A DNA stretch of 64,000 bases from Micropruina sp. (GTDB lineage: Bacteria; Actinomycetota; Actinomycetes; Propionibacteriales; Propionibacteriaceae): assembly GCA_016716635.1 (NCBI GenBank), contig JADJVZ010000011.1:372001-436000 (forward strand). The letters run 5' to 3'. The position numbers were made by a program, and so were the translations under genes. The notes beneath the pieces were generated by a model. That model was not told where the DNA came from and did no database searches. It worked only from the letters and a program-made list of their open reading frames with translations. The number at the start of each line of letters is the position of its first letter. Position 1 is the first letter of the stretch. This document shows, one piece after another, positions 1-8,538 of the stretch.

Positions 1-1
1 G

Positions 2-1441
2 CTGCGTCCCGACCAGCGGGTTTACGACCTCGCCGATCTCACCGTCCGTTACCTGCATCGCGACCTCTCGGTGGGAGGCGGGGAAGCGGGTCCGGCATCG
101 GATCAGTTGGCGTTCGACTTCGAGGATCCGGCCGAGGGGCAGGACGCCATGGTGCGCGCGCGGGCGGTCATCGACCTGGCGGGCGCCCTCGAGGAGGAAC
201 TGGAGCAGCGGGGCGGCGCCAGCCTGCTGGCCGAGGTCGAGTTGCCGTTGCTCCAGACCCTGGCCCGCATGGAACGGCTCGGCGTCGCCGTCGATGTGCC
301 AGCGTTGGAGGCGCTGCGTTCCGACTTCGACTCCGCGGTCATTAACGCCGAATCCGACGCCTTCGCAATTCTCGGGCATCCCATCAACTTGGGTTCGCCG
401 AAGCAGTTGCAGCAGGTGCTCTTCGATGAGCTCGACATGCCCAAGACGCGCAAGACCGCGACCGGCTACACCACCGATGCCGAGGCCCTGGAGAACCTGT
501 TCGCCAAGACCGAGCATCCGTTCTTGGCCCACCTGCTCCGGCACCGCGACCAGATCCGGCTCCGGCAGACCGTGGAAGGGCTGCTGAAGAGCGTGTCGGC
601 CGATGGTCGCATCCACACCACCTACGTGCAGACGATCGCCGCGACCGGACGCTTGTCGTCCACCGATCCGAACCTGCAGAACATTCCGATCCGCACCGCG
701 GACGGGCGCCGCATCCGCGAGGCGTTCGTCGTGGGTGAGGGCTACGAATGCCTGCTCACGGCCGACTACAGCCAGATCGAAATGCGGATCATGGCCGACG
801 CCTCCGGCGATGAGGGGCTGCTTGAGGCGTTCAGGTCGGGCGTTGACTTCCACGCCGCGACGGCCTCGCGGGTGTTCGGGGTGGCGGCCGATGAGGTTAC
901 CCCTGAGATGCGGGCCAAGATCAAGGCCATGAACTACGGCCTTGCTTACGGCCTGTCGGCTTTCGGGCTCAGCGGGCAACTGAAGATCGAGGTCTTCGAA
1001 GCGCGCCGGCTCATGGAGGAATACTTCGACACGTTCGGTCACGTCCGTGATTACCTCTCCGATGTCGTTGCCCAGGCGCGCAAGACCGGGTTCACGGAAA
1101 CGATCCTTGGGCGCCGCCGCTACCTGCCTGACCTCACCTCGTCCAACCGGCAGCGCCGCGAAATGGCCGAACGCATGGCCCTCAACGCCCCGATCCAGGG
1201 GTCGGCAGCCGACATCATCAAGGTCGCGATGCTTGACCTCGAAAACGGGTTGGCCCACGAAGGACTGCGCTCGCGGATGTTGCTGCAGGTGCACGACGAG
1301 CTGGTGTTCGAGGTGGCACCGGGCGAGCGCGAGGTGTTGGAGGCGTTGGTCCGCGACAAGATGGGCGGCGCGGTCGACATGACCGTCCCGCTGGAGGTCT
1401 CCGTGGGCACCGGACGCTCGTGGCACGAGGCCGCGCACTGA
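2..1441 (+). CDS. polA: DNA polymerase I, C-terminal part (5' truncated by window)
   Basis: DNA polymerase I fills gaps in repair and Okazaki-fragment processing. The reading frame is open from the first bases of the window, so the 5'-nuclease part lies outside. What is visible is the inactive 3'-5' exonuclease-like region followed by the complete polymerase domain: motif A (DYSQIEMRIMA, near base 764), the O-helix motif (RAKIKAMNYGLAYG) and motif C (QVHDELVFE) near the end. These hold the two catalytic aspartates and the fingers Lys/Tyr. The stop codon overlaps the ATG of the next gene (TGATG), so the two are translationally coupled. Family assignment is certain. Confidence 0.96.
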   Translation: MRPDQRVYDLADLTVRYLHRDLSVGGGEAGPASDQLAFDFEDPAEGQDAMVRARAVIDLAGALEEELEQRGGASLLAEVELPLLQTLARMERLGVAVDVPALEALRSDFDSAVINAESDAFAILGHPINLGSPKQLQQVLFDELDMPKTRKTATGYTTDAEALENLFAKTEHPFLAHLLRHRDQIRLRQTVEGLLKSVSADGRIHTTYVQTIAATGRLSSTDPNLQNIPIRTADGRRIREAFVVGEGYECLLTADYSQIEMRIMADASGDEGLLEAFRSGVDFHAATASRVFGVAADEVTPEMRAKIKAMNYGLAYGLSAFGLSGQLKIEVFEARRLMEEYFDTFGHVRDYLSDVVAQARKTGFTETILGRRRYLPDLTSSNRQRREMAERMALNAPIQGSAADIIKVAMLDLENGLAHEGLRSRMLLQVHDELVFEVAPGEREVLEALVRDKMGGAVDMTVPLEVSVGTGRSWHEAAH

Positions 1442-1926
1442 TGCCCGACGTTCCCGCCGCCCGCGCCGCAGACCTGCTAGCGGCGCGCGTCTTGGCTGCC
1501 GCCGGGTTGCCGTACGTCCTGCACGAGCATGCCCCGGTGCTGGGCGCGGCCGATCACGCCCTGAGCGGGCTCGACCTGCACTCCTCGATGAAGACGCTGT
1601 CGTTCGTCCTCGCCGACGACTCGGTGGTGCTGGTCGGGATCCCCGGGCCGGCGAAGCTCTCCTACGGCGCGCTGGCGCGAGCGCTGGGCGTTCCTCGCTC
1701 GCAGGTGCGTGGGGCCCCGCCGCAGGTCATCGAGGCGCTGGGCATGCAGCCAGGGGGCGTGTGTCCGTTCACGTCCGAGCCCGGGGTGCAGGTGGTGCTG
1801 GATCAGGCCGTGCTGGACATGCCCGTCATCTACTGCGGAAGCGGCCGCCCGGACGTGACCGTCGAGGTCACGCCGGACGTCCTGCTGCGAGCCTGCCCCG
1901 CTGCCGAGGTTGCCGATCTCGGCTGA
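1441..1926 (+). CDS. YbaK/EbsC-family aminoacyl-tRNA deacylase
   Basis: A 161-residue protein of the YbaK/ProX superfamily, which hydrolyses mischarged Cys- or Ala-tRNA(Pro) in trans. Family hallmarks are the N-terminal HEHAP region, the SMKTLSFV segment carrying the conserved lysine, the GxxKLSYGALARALG helix and the C-terminal VIYCGSGRPDVTVEV strand. It starts at the ATG that overlaps the polA stop, so it is probably co-transcribed with polA. Which tRNA it edits cannot be told from sequence. A short GC-rich stretch follows without an obvious U-tailed terminator. Confidence 0.85.
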   Translation: MPDVPAARAADLLAARVLAAAGLPYVLHEHAPVLGAADHALSGLDLHSSMKTLSFVLADDSVVLVGIPGPAKLSYGALARALGVPRSQVRGAPPQVIEALGMQPGGVCPFTSEPGVQVVLDQAVLDMPVIYCGSGRPDVTVEVTPDVLLRACPAAEVADLG

Positions 1927-1975
1927 GGTCCCCGGTCGGCCTTGCGGGCCCGGGGGGTGCCGATCAGTAGCAGTG

Positions 1976-2521
1976 TCACTGCATCCTCAGATCAGCGGTC
2001 ACCGTGTAGGCGCCTGAGGCTGGGCGGTAGGTTCCGATGATGTTTGCTTGCCCCGTCTGATGAAATACCCACGACCCCAGGTTGTCGCAGGTTCCCTCGG
2101 TGATGTGCTCCAGCCACGTGTCGTTCGTCGTTGGGTTGAGAACCCCTTTGCACGATCTGGGCGAACCGTCGAGCGCATAGGTAATTATCCCCTGGTCCCC
2201 GGCAAGGGTCACAGTGACCGTCCAAGCTTTCGCCTGCTTGCTGTCCTGCACAGCGACGCCGCGATAGACCCCTCCTTTGAGTTGGCTCGGCCTCGCGGTC
2301 GTGGACGTGGTTGGGTCGCCTGAAGGAGCAGTCGGCGTGGAGGTGACCTTCGTCGCGGATGTTGGAGGTGGTGCCGTTGCGCTCGGGTTCTGCGGTTCGA
2401 TCCATCGCTGAAGCAATCCCAGCAACAGCCCCCCAACGACGAGGACCACGATGGGATAGACCACCAATTCAACCCATCGACGCTTGGTCTTTTCCGGGCT
2501 GCTATTCGTCACGGGACCCAT
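1976..2521 (-). CDS. Hypothetical single-pass membrane protein
   Basis: I do not recognise this protein. From the ATG at 2521 it has a short basic N-terminus (TKRR), one strong transmembrane segment (about residues 15-40), a Pro/Thr/Ser-rich linker, then a soluble domain of about 100 residues with four cysteines that would face the outside. The architecture (tail, helix, PT-rich linker, small beta domain) resembles the extracellular ends of actinobacterial sensory or Ser/Thr-kinase proteins, but there is no kinase here. The frame stays open up to 2677, overlapping the neighbouring gene; the ATG at 2521 is preferred because the helix then sits near the N-terminus. The start is uncertain. Confidence 0.5.
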   Translation of the reverse strand: MGPVTNSSPEKTKRRWVELVVYPIVVLVVGGLLLGLLQRWIEPQNPSATAPPPTSATKVTSTPTAPSGDPTTSTTARPSQLKGGVYRGVAVQDSKQAKAWTVTVTLAGDQGIITYALDGSPRSCKGVLNPTTNDTWLEHITEGTCDNLGSWVFHQTGQANIIGTYRPASGAYTVTADLRMQ

Positions 2522-2639
2522 TGTTACTGTCGTCCACTCAATGGAAGGCGCTATCTCGCAGCCGATGCGTGCGGGGGCGAGCACCGGCTTCGAGGTAGGG
2601 CCAACTTGAAGTTCGGCAACGACGGGTGTCGGTGGCGCC

Positions 2640-3221
2640 TTACCGCAGAACCGCCAGGACGGTCTCGTGATCGACACCGTCGAGCGTCCACGTTCCCGTG
2701 AGCAGGCCGATCGCCCGGTTGGTGTCGAGGGCGTGGGCGTCGTCCAGGCGGCGGGCCAATCGCACCGTCTGGCCCGCGGCGTTCGCCACGAGTGCGGTGC
2801 CGGAGCCGAGGATGCGCATGGACGCCGGGATGGCCACGCCGTCCGCGCTCACCACCTCAGCCTCGCCATCAGCTTCGCGGATCACGCGGATCAGCTCCGC
2901 CATGTACAGCGGGTCGCTGGTCGCGTCGTAGGCATAGCGCGTGCCGAGCACGGAATGGTCCATGACGCCGACGAGGCGACCGTCCTCCAGTTCCTCGGAA
3001 TGGTAGGTCAGGGGCACTTGATAGACGGCGTCCCCGGCGCGCACCAGGATCGTCTCCAGTCCGACCTCACCGTCCGGATCAACGAAGCGGTAGGCGGCCA
3101 CGCGCTCAAGCTGGGTGGCGTCGCCCTCGAACCAGTCGCGGGTGGGCAGCCACGCTGCGAGCAGGTCGAGCTTGCTGGGGGTCAGGGTGGAGCCGGTGTG
3201 GACTTCGGCGGTGCCGCTCAT
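2640..3221 (-). CDS. Stand-alone maltokinase N-terminal cap-like protein
   Basis: 193 residues matching the N-terminal cap domain of actinobacterial maltokinases (Pep2/Mak): the opening TPSKLDLLAAWLPTRDWF segment, the ETILVRAG and YQVPLTYHSEEL strands and the GVMDHSVLGTRYAYDA motif are typical. Maltokinase makes maltose-1-phosphate for the GlgE alpha-glucan pathway. Here only the cap is encoded, with no kinase domain after it; such proteins are often labelled glucan-branching-related without biochemical support. A good Shine-Dalgarno (GAGGAG) lies 7 nt before the ATG. It is divergent from rpsA; the 230-base gap between them must hold both promoters. Confidence 0.72.
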   Translation of the reverse strand: MSGTAEVHTGSTLTPSKLDLLAAWLPTRDWFEGDATQLERVAAYRFVDPDGEVGLETILVRAGDAVYQVPLTYHSEELEDGRLVGVMDHSVLGTRYAYDATSDPLYMAELIRVIREADGEAEVVSADGVAIPASMRILGSGTALVANAAGQTVRLARRLDDAHALDTNRAIGLLTGTWTLDGVDHETVLAVLR

Positions 3222-3453
3222 GGGGATCTCCTCGGGGGGCGCAATATGAGCTTCACGCTACCGGAATCGGCACTGATGGCCGAGAGATTGCCCGCCCAGC
3301 AAGCGGTCATTCGGCCGCTTTGACCGCCCTCCTCCCGCCCGAGTAAAGTGACTTGTTGGTGCGGTCTGCCCGGCCCCGGACGTAGTGGGTCGAGCGAAGA
3401 GGGACCGCTCCACAACATCTGAAGCATCAGTGCAGTTACCGGAGCCCTACTAC

Positions 3454-4911
3454 ATGACCTCTTCTTCCGAGGCCACCAAGGTCGCAATCGACGATCTTGG
3501 TTCCACCGAGGCATTTGCCGCAGCGGTGGACGCAACCATCAAGTACTTCAATGACGGCGACATCGTCACAGGTATCGTCGTCAAGGTCGACCGGGACGAA
3601 GTCCTTCTCGACATCGGCTACAAGACCGAGGGCGTTATCCCGTCCAAAGAGCTCTCCATCAAGCACGACGTTGATCCGTTCGACGTTGTTGCAGTGGGCG
3701 ATGAGGTCGAGGCCCTCGTCCAGACGAAGGAGGACAAGGAAGGTCGCCTGATCCTGTCCAAGAAGCGGGCTCAGTACGAGCGCGCCTGGGGCACGATCGA
3801 GAAGATCAAGGAAGAGGACGGCGTCGTCACCGGCCGCGTCATCGAGGTCGTCAAGGGCGGCCTCATCGTCGACATCGGCTTGCGCGGCTTCTTGCCCGCG
3901 TCGCTGGTCGAGATGCGTCGGGTCCGCGATCTGCAGCCTTACGTCGGGATGGACCTGGAGGCCAAGATCATCGAGCTCGACAAGAACCGCAACAACGTGG
4001 TGCTGTCGCGTCGCTCGTGGCTTGAGCAGACCCAGTCCGAGGTGCGTCACACCTTCCTGGTCGGCCTGCAGAAGGGCCAGATCCGCAAGGGTGTCGTGTC
4101 CAGCATCGTCAACTTCGGTGCGTTCGTCGACCTGGGCGGCGTGGACGGTCTCGTTCACGTGTCCGAGCTCTCGTGGAAGCACATCGATCATCCGTCCGAG
4201 GTGGTCGAGGTCGGCAACGAGGTCACCGTCGAGGTGCTGGAAGTCGACATGGACCGCGAGCGCGTCTCCTTGTCGTTGAAGGCCACGCAGGAAGATCCCT
4301 GGCAGACCTTCGCGCGTACGCACGCCATGGGCCAACTGGTCCCCGGCAAGGTCACCAAGCTGGTGCCGTTCGGTGCGTTCGTCCGCGTCGGCGAGGGCAT
4401 CGAGGGCCTGGTGCACGTGTCCGAGCTGGCCGAGCGTCACGTCGAGATCCCGGAGCAGGTCGTCACCGTTGGCGACGAGGTCACCGTCAAGATCATCGAC
4501 ATCGACCTCGAGCGTCGCCGCATCTCGCTGAGCCTCAAGCAGGCCAACGAGGGCATCGACATCGCGGCCGACGACTTCGATCCGGCGCTGTACGGCATGT
4601 CCGCCAGCTACGACGATCAGGGCAACTACATCTACCCCGAGGGCTTCGATCCGGAGACCCAGGAGTGGAAGCCCGGTTACGAGGATCAGCAGCGCGCTTG
4701 GGAGCACCAGTACGCCGAGGCTCAGGCCCGGTGGGAGGCTCACAAGTCCCAGGTCAAGGACGCGGAGGCCGCCGGAGTTCAGGCTGCCGTCGAGGAGTCC
4801 AAGACCGCGGCCTACTCCGCGGGTGCCGAGGAAGAGGACGGCGCGGGTTCGCTGGCTTCCGACGAGGCTCTGCAGGCCCTGCGTGACAAGCTCACCGGTG
4901 GCAAGGCCTGA
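3454..4911 (+). CDS. rpsA: 30S ribosomal protein S1
   Basis: 485 residues with four S1 (OB-fold) domains: about residues 35-105, 120-190, 210-280 and 295-365, each ending in the typical ISLSLK/VSLSLK-like strand, followed by an acidic, low-complexity tail. S1 helps mRNA docking on the 30S subunit. The ATG at 3454 was chosen because actinobacterial S1 proteins begin MTSS and run straight into a TIKYFNDGDIV block, as here. A strong intrinsic terminator follows immediately. Base composition is that of a highly expressed gene (AAG- and GTC-rich). Confidence 0.97.
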   Translation: MTSSSEATKVAIDDLGSTEAFAAAVDATIKYFNDGDIVTGIVVKVDRDEVLLDIGYKTEGVIPSKELSIKHDVDPFDVVAVGDEVEALVQTKEDKEGRLILSKKRAQYERAWGTIEKIKEEDGVVTGRVIEVVKGGLIVDIGLRGFLPASLVEMRRVRDLQPYVGMDLEAKIIELDKNRNNVVLSRRSWLEQTQSEVRHTFLVGLQKGQIRKGVVSSIVNFGAFVDLGGVDGLVHVSELSWKHIDHPSEVVEVGNEVTVEVLEVDMDRERVSLSLKATQEDPWQTFARTHAMGQLVPGKVTKLVPFGAFVRVGEGIEGLVHVSELAERHVEIPEQVVTVGDEVTVKIIDIDLERRRISLSLKQANEGIDIAADDFDPALYGMSASYDDQGNYIYPEGFDPETQEWKPGYEDQQRAWEHQYAEAQARWEAHKSQVKDAEAAGVQAAVEESKTAAYSAGAEEEDGAGSLASDEALQALRDKLTGGKA

Positions 4912-4930
4912 TTCCAGGCTGTCATTGATC

Positions 4931-4971
4931 GTTGCGCCCTCGTCCTTCGGGACGGGGGCGCAACGCTTTTT
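4931..4971 (+). terminator. Intrinsic terminator of rpsA
   Basis: A 14-bp stem (GTTGCGCCC plus TCGTC paired with GACGG plus GGGCGCAAC, one G-U pair) closes a CTTCGG tetraloop-type turn and is followed by a run of five T. It starts about 20 bases after the rpsA stop. Confidence 0.9.
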
Positions 4972-5052
4972 CCGACGCAGGGGGAGAGGTGAGAGGGGCG
5001 GACTAGGCAAGCCCACGGTCCTCCGGGGCTTTTGGCCGGTTGGTAGCCAGCC

Positions 5053-5781
5053 CTAAGGGCCGGACAACGCGGCGATCAGCTGAGTCACGGTCGCCATATC
5101 GGTGATCTCAGGGGTGTCGGCATCGTAGGCGGACGGAACCAGGCTCTGGGATGGCCGGGGGCGGGCGGCCCGCAAATGGACGCGCGCCACGCCCGTTGCC
5201 GCGACGCGGGCCACGTTGTCGGGTCGGATGCCGCCCGCCGCTGTGATCAGCAACGGGCTCTCGGCCGCCAGGCGCTGAAGCGCCTCGAGGTTCTCGATGC
5301 AGGCGCCGCCACCGCCCGAGGTGAGGACGCCCGAGACTCCCAGGCCTAGCAACTGTTCCGCCGCCGCGAGGGGATCCGGCACCGCGTCGAAGCCCTTATG
5401 GAAGACAAGGGTCCGTCCGTTGGCGGCACGCACCAGGGCCGACATCAGCTCCTCGTCGATGGTGCCGTTCGGGTGGAGCGCCCCTGTGGTGAAGCCGAGG
5501 TTCGTCCAACCGCGATCGTCCGCCCATGCTGTCAGCGACCCGAGGTCGGCCACCATGGCAGCGCCCTCGTCGGATCCGTAGACGAAGTCACCGGCCCGCG
5601 GGCGGATGAGTACGGTGACGAACGCGGTCCCGGCGGCTTTGCGGGCCATCAGCACCGCCCCCAGGCTCGGCGTGAGTCCGCCTACTTCGAGTGCGGTGCA
5701 CAACTCGATGCGGGTGGCCCCGCCAGCGACCGCAGCCGCCACGCCGCCGGCGTCCGCGACACAAATCTCGACCTCAACCAT
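5053..5781 (-). CDS. cutC: CutC-family copper homeostasis protein
   Basis: 242 residues forming the CutC TIM barrel. Diagnostic segments are the N-terminal MVEVEICVAD, RIELCTALEVGGLTPS, VTVLIRPRAGDFVY, the FHKGFDAVPDP loop and the VLTSGG turn near the C-terminal third. CutC was linked genetically to copper tolerance, but its biochemical activity is not settled. The ATG at 5781 has GAGG 8 nt upstream. It is convergent with rpsA across the rpsA terminator and divergent from coaE. Confidence 0.9.
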   Translation of the reverse strand: MVEVEICVADAGGVAAAVAGGATRIELCTALEVGGLTPSLGAVLMARKAAGTAFVTVLIRPRAGDFVYGSDEGAAMVADLGSLTAWADDRGWTNLGFTTGALHPNGTIDEELMSALVRAANGRTLVFHKGFDAVPDPLAAAEQLLGLGVSGVLTSGGGGACIENLEALQRLAAESPLLITAAGGIRPDNVARVAATGVARVHLRAARPRPSQSLVPSAYDADTPEITDMATVTQLIAALSGP

Positions 5782-5970
5782 GCGGGCATCCTCGCTGCCT
5801 GACCGGGAGGAGCCGATCGGGTGTCCGCAGACTATCGAGAGTAGGCCGATGTCCGCCCAAGACGGCCCCCTGGGGTCGGATGAAGGAGCGCACGTCCACA
5901 ACGGGGGCTGTGGGGGCTGTTTTGGGATCGAGGCGCGCTCTCGTCGTCCCCTGTCGGAGAATCTGCCAGC

Positions 5971-6594
5971 ATGGGAGGCATGCTTCGAGTCGGGTTGACG
6001 GGTGGGATCGCCTCGGGAAAGAGCGCCGTCGCTGATCGGCTGGCACGCCATGGGGCCATCATCATCGACGCCGACGTGTTGGCTCGGGAGGTCGTCGAGC
6101 CTGGCACCCCGGGGCTGGCAGCGATCGTCGAACGCTTCGGCGCCCCAATGCTGCACCCCGATGGCACGCTGAACCGCGCGGCTTTGGGTGCCACCGTGTT
6201 CGCCGACGCCGGTGCGCGCGCAGACCTCAACCGGATCGTCCATCCGGCGGTGCGGCGGCGGGCGGCAGAACTTGAACGCGCCGCCCCGGTCGATGCGATC
6301 GTCGTCCACGTCATCCCCCTCCTTGTCGAAACCGGGCAGGCACGCTCGTTCGACGTCCTGGTGGTGACCGACGCCGATCCCGACATCCAGTTGGCCCGGC
6401 TCGCCAGCCGCAACGGTTTGTCGCGTCCCGAGGCGGAGGCGCGCCTGAACGCTCAAGCGTCGCGGGAGGAGCGTTCAGCCGTCGCGGACGAACTCATTGA
6501 CAACACCGGAAGCCTCGCGAGCCTGGACGCCCAGGTCGACGCCCTCTGGACCCGACTCCAGGCGCGCGCGACGGTCCCACTAGTGGAGCCCTGA
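5971..6594 (+). CDS. coaE: Dephospho-CoA kinase
   Basis: Phosphorylates the ribose 3'-OH of dephospho-CoA, the last step of coenzyme A synthesis. The 207-residue protein has the P-loop GGIASGKSAV at residues 11-20, the DADVLAREVVEPG substrate motif, the IVHPAVR helix and the late VIPLLVETG lid segment. A second ATG nine bases in (5980) is possible, but the first is preferred: a GAATCT hexamer ends 6 nt before it, which would give a leaderless start. In many actinobacteria coaE lies between rpsA and uvrB, as it does more loosely here. Confidence 0.94.
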   Translation: MGGMLRVGLTGGIASGKSAVADRLARHGAIIIDADVLAREVVEPGTPGLAAIVERFGAPMLHPDGTLNRAALGATVFADAGARADLNRIVHPAVRRRAAELERAAPVDAIVVHVIPLLVETGQARSFDVLVVTDADPDIQLARLASRNGLSRPEAEARLNAQASREERSAVADELIDNTGSLASLDAQVDALWTRLQARATVPLVEP

Positions 6595-6745
6595 CCACGG
6601 CACGAGCTAGGGCGTTCGGACCGCAGGCAGCGGAGTCAAGATCACGAGATGGGTACCTACCCGGGGCGCCCTCTAAGCTGCGCTTGCAAGCGTGGACGCT
6701 CGGACGACCGTCGCCGTGGCGTTCGGGACGAAGGGATGGTGGCGC

Positions 6746-7888
6746 ATGATCCTTCTCGAAGCTGGACCCCATGGACCTGTCGCGTTTGATCATCCCGTGG
6801 AGGTCGTGGTGGCCACCACCATCGACGAGGTTGTCCCGGCCTTGGCGCACCTGGACGACGTGCGGGCGGCTGGCCTCTGGGTGGCGGGGTGGATCGGCTA
6901 TGAGGCCGGCTACGCCTTCGAACCCCGCTTGCAGCCGTTGGTGCCGACCCCAGCCGGGCCGCTCCTTGCCTTCGGTGTCTTTGCGCATCCGACCGCGCCG
7001 CTCGGGTGGCCGTCCGCCCCTGACGCCATAGCATCGCCGCCGGGCGACGGCGACGTCTGGTTGTCGTCCCCTCGGCCACGGCTGACGCCGCCGGAGTACG
7101 CGGCGGCGTTTGCGTGCGTCCACGACCACATCGAGCGCGGCGACTGCTATCAGGCCAACCTGACTTTCCCTCTCGACGCCAGGCTGCACGGCACGCCATC
7201 CTCGTTGGACGCCGCCCTCCGCGCCCTGCAACCCGTTGCCTACGGCGCCTATGTGGACCTCGGTGTGGGGCCGATTCTGATCTCGCGTAGTCCCGAGCTC
7301 TTCTTCGCGGTGGATGCGGACCGCAGCATCCGCACGCGTCCGATGAAGGGCACAGCGCCGCGGTCGTCCGACCCCAGAGTCGACCGGGAGCTCGCGGCCA
7401 ACCTCGCGCGTGATCCAAAAATCCGAGCCGAGAACCTCATGATCGTGGACCTCATGCGCAACGACCTGTCGCGCGTGGCACGGCCGGGGTCCGTCCATGT
7501 GCCAGAGCTGTTCGCGGTCGACACGCTCGCCACCGTCCATCAGTTATCGAGCACGGTGGCGGCGGTGCTCGCCGACCCGCCCACCCTCGGACGCTTGCTC
7601 CCTGCTCTGTTCCCCTGCGGGTCCATCACCGGCGCGCCCAAGGTCCGGGCCATGGAGATCTTGGCCGAGGTGGAACCCTTCCCGCGGGGGGCCTACTGCG
7701 GCAGCATCGGATGGATGGCGCCCAACGGCTCAGCGTGCTTCAACGTGGCGATCCGGACGCTGAGCCTCACCGGCGACCGCGTGGTGCTCAATGCAGGCGG
7801 GGGGATCGTGGCCGACTCAACGGCGGCCGGCGAGTGGGAGGAGGCCCTGTGGAAGACCGCATTCGTCAACGGTTTGGTGCGGGGGTAG
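6746..7888 (+). CDS. pabB: Aminodeoxychorismate synthase component I
   Basis: Converts chorismate and ammonia to 4-amino-4-deoxychorismate for folate. The chorismate-binding domain is intact: RGDCYQANLTFPL, LISRSPELFF, the catalytic-lysine block MKGTAPR, the RAENLMIVDLMRNDLSRV helix and the GSITGAPKVRAMEI motif. The ATG at 6746 has an AAGGGA Shine-Dalgarno 9 nt upstream; an in-frame GTG at 6692 would add 18 residues but lacks family support. A TAAGCT -10-like hexamer lies at 6674. It overlaps pabC by 40 bases, and no pabA amidotransferase is nearby. Confidence 0.88.
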   Translation: MILLEAGPHGPVAFDHPVEVVVATTIDEVVPALAHLDDVRAAGLWVAGWIGYEAGYAFEPRLQPLVPTPAGPLLAFGVFAHPTAPLGWPSAPDAIASPPGDGDVWLSSPRPRLTPPEYAAAFACVHDHIERGDCYQANLTFPLDARLHGTPSSLDAALRALQPVAYGAYVDLGVGPILISRSPELFFAVDADRSIRTRPMKGTAPRSSDPRVDRELAANLARDPKIRAENLMIVDLMRNDLSRVARPGSVHVPELFAVDTLATVHQLSSTVAAVLADPPTLGRLLPALFPCGSITGAPKVRAMEILAEVEPFPRGAYCGSIGWMAPNGSACFNVAIRTLSLTGDRVVLNAGGGIVADSTAAGEWEEALWKTAFVNGLVRG

Positions 7889-8538
7889 ACGATCCGGCCC
7901 TGCGCCTCATCGAGACCCTGCGCTGGGACGGGGCGCGGTTCCCGTTGCTGGCGCGTCACCTCGCTCGCCTCGCCGCGTCGGCCGCCGATCTGTCGTGGAC
8001 CCTCGATCCCGAGCGGATCACCGCCGCGCTCGCAGGGGCTGCCACGGGCGGCGCCCTCGCCCGCGTCCGCCTGACCGTCGGTGGCGATGGCGTGCCGGAC
8101 GTCACCACGAGCCCACTGCCGCCCACCCCCGAGGCGTGGGACGTGATGCTGGCGGGGGAGGTGATCGACTCGAGGGACCCGTGGCGACGCGTCAAGAGCA
8201 CCCACCGAACCCTTTACGACGCCCTGCGCGGGGGGTTGCCGCCCGGAATCGGCGAGGTGCTGGTGACCAACGAACGTGGGGAGATCGCCGAGGGAACGAT
8301 CACCAACGTCTTCTTCGCCACGGGTTCGGGGATCTGCACTCCGCCCTTAACGGCGGGGTGCCTGCCGGGTGTGCTGCGGGCCGAGCTCATCGCGGACGGT
8401 TGCCGCGAAGTGCCGCTGCCCGTGTCCGCCCTCTCGGACGTTCAACTGTGGGTCGGCAACGCCGTCCGCGGATTGATCCCCGCACGTGTCCGCCCTCAGG
8501 TGGGCGAGGTGCCCTCCCCGGTGGCCACCGGCACCTGA
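7849..8538 (+). CDS. pabC: Class IV aminotransferase, probable aminodeoxychorismate lyase
   Basis: PLP-dependent fold-type IV enzyme that probably splits aminodeoxychorismate into pyruvate and p-aminobenzoate, inferred mainly from being translationally coupled to pabB. The family motifs are an ETLRWDGARFPLLARHLARL N-terminus, the PLP-lysine region RVKSTHRTLYD, and NERGEIAEGTITNVFF followed by the TPPLTAGCLPGVLR loop. The GTG at 7849 has a GGAGGAGG ribosome-binding site inside the pabB end. The last 43 bases overlap the convergent licT gene. Branched-chain or D-amino acid aminotransferase activity cannot be fully excluded. Confidence 0.8.
   Translation: MEDRIRQRFGAGVDDPALRLIETLRWDGARFPLLARHLARLAASAADLSWTLDPERITAALAGAATGGALARVRLTVGGDGVPDVTTSPLPPTPEAWDVMLAGEVIDSRDPWRRVKSTHRTLYDALRGGLPPGIGEVLVTNERGEIAEGTITNVFFATGSGICTPPLTAGCLPGVLRAELIADGCREVPLPVSALSDVQLWVGNAVRGLIPARVRPQVGEVPSPVATGT

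Noticed and set aside
3436..5016. Very long open frame antisense to rpsA (over 500 codons)
   Set aside because: Mirror of the strong codon bias of rpsA in high-GC DNA; Leu/Asp-rich composition without domains, no start signal, and it runs through the rpsA terminator.
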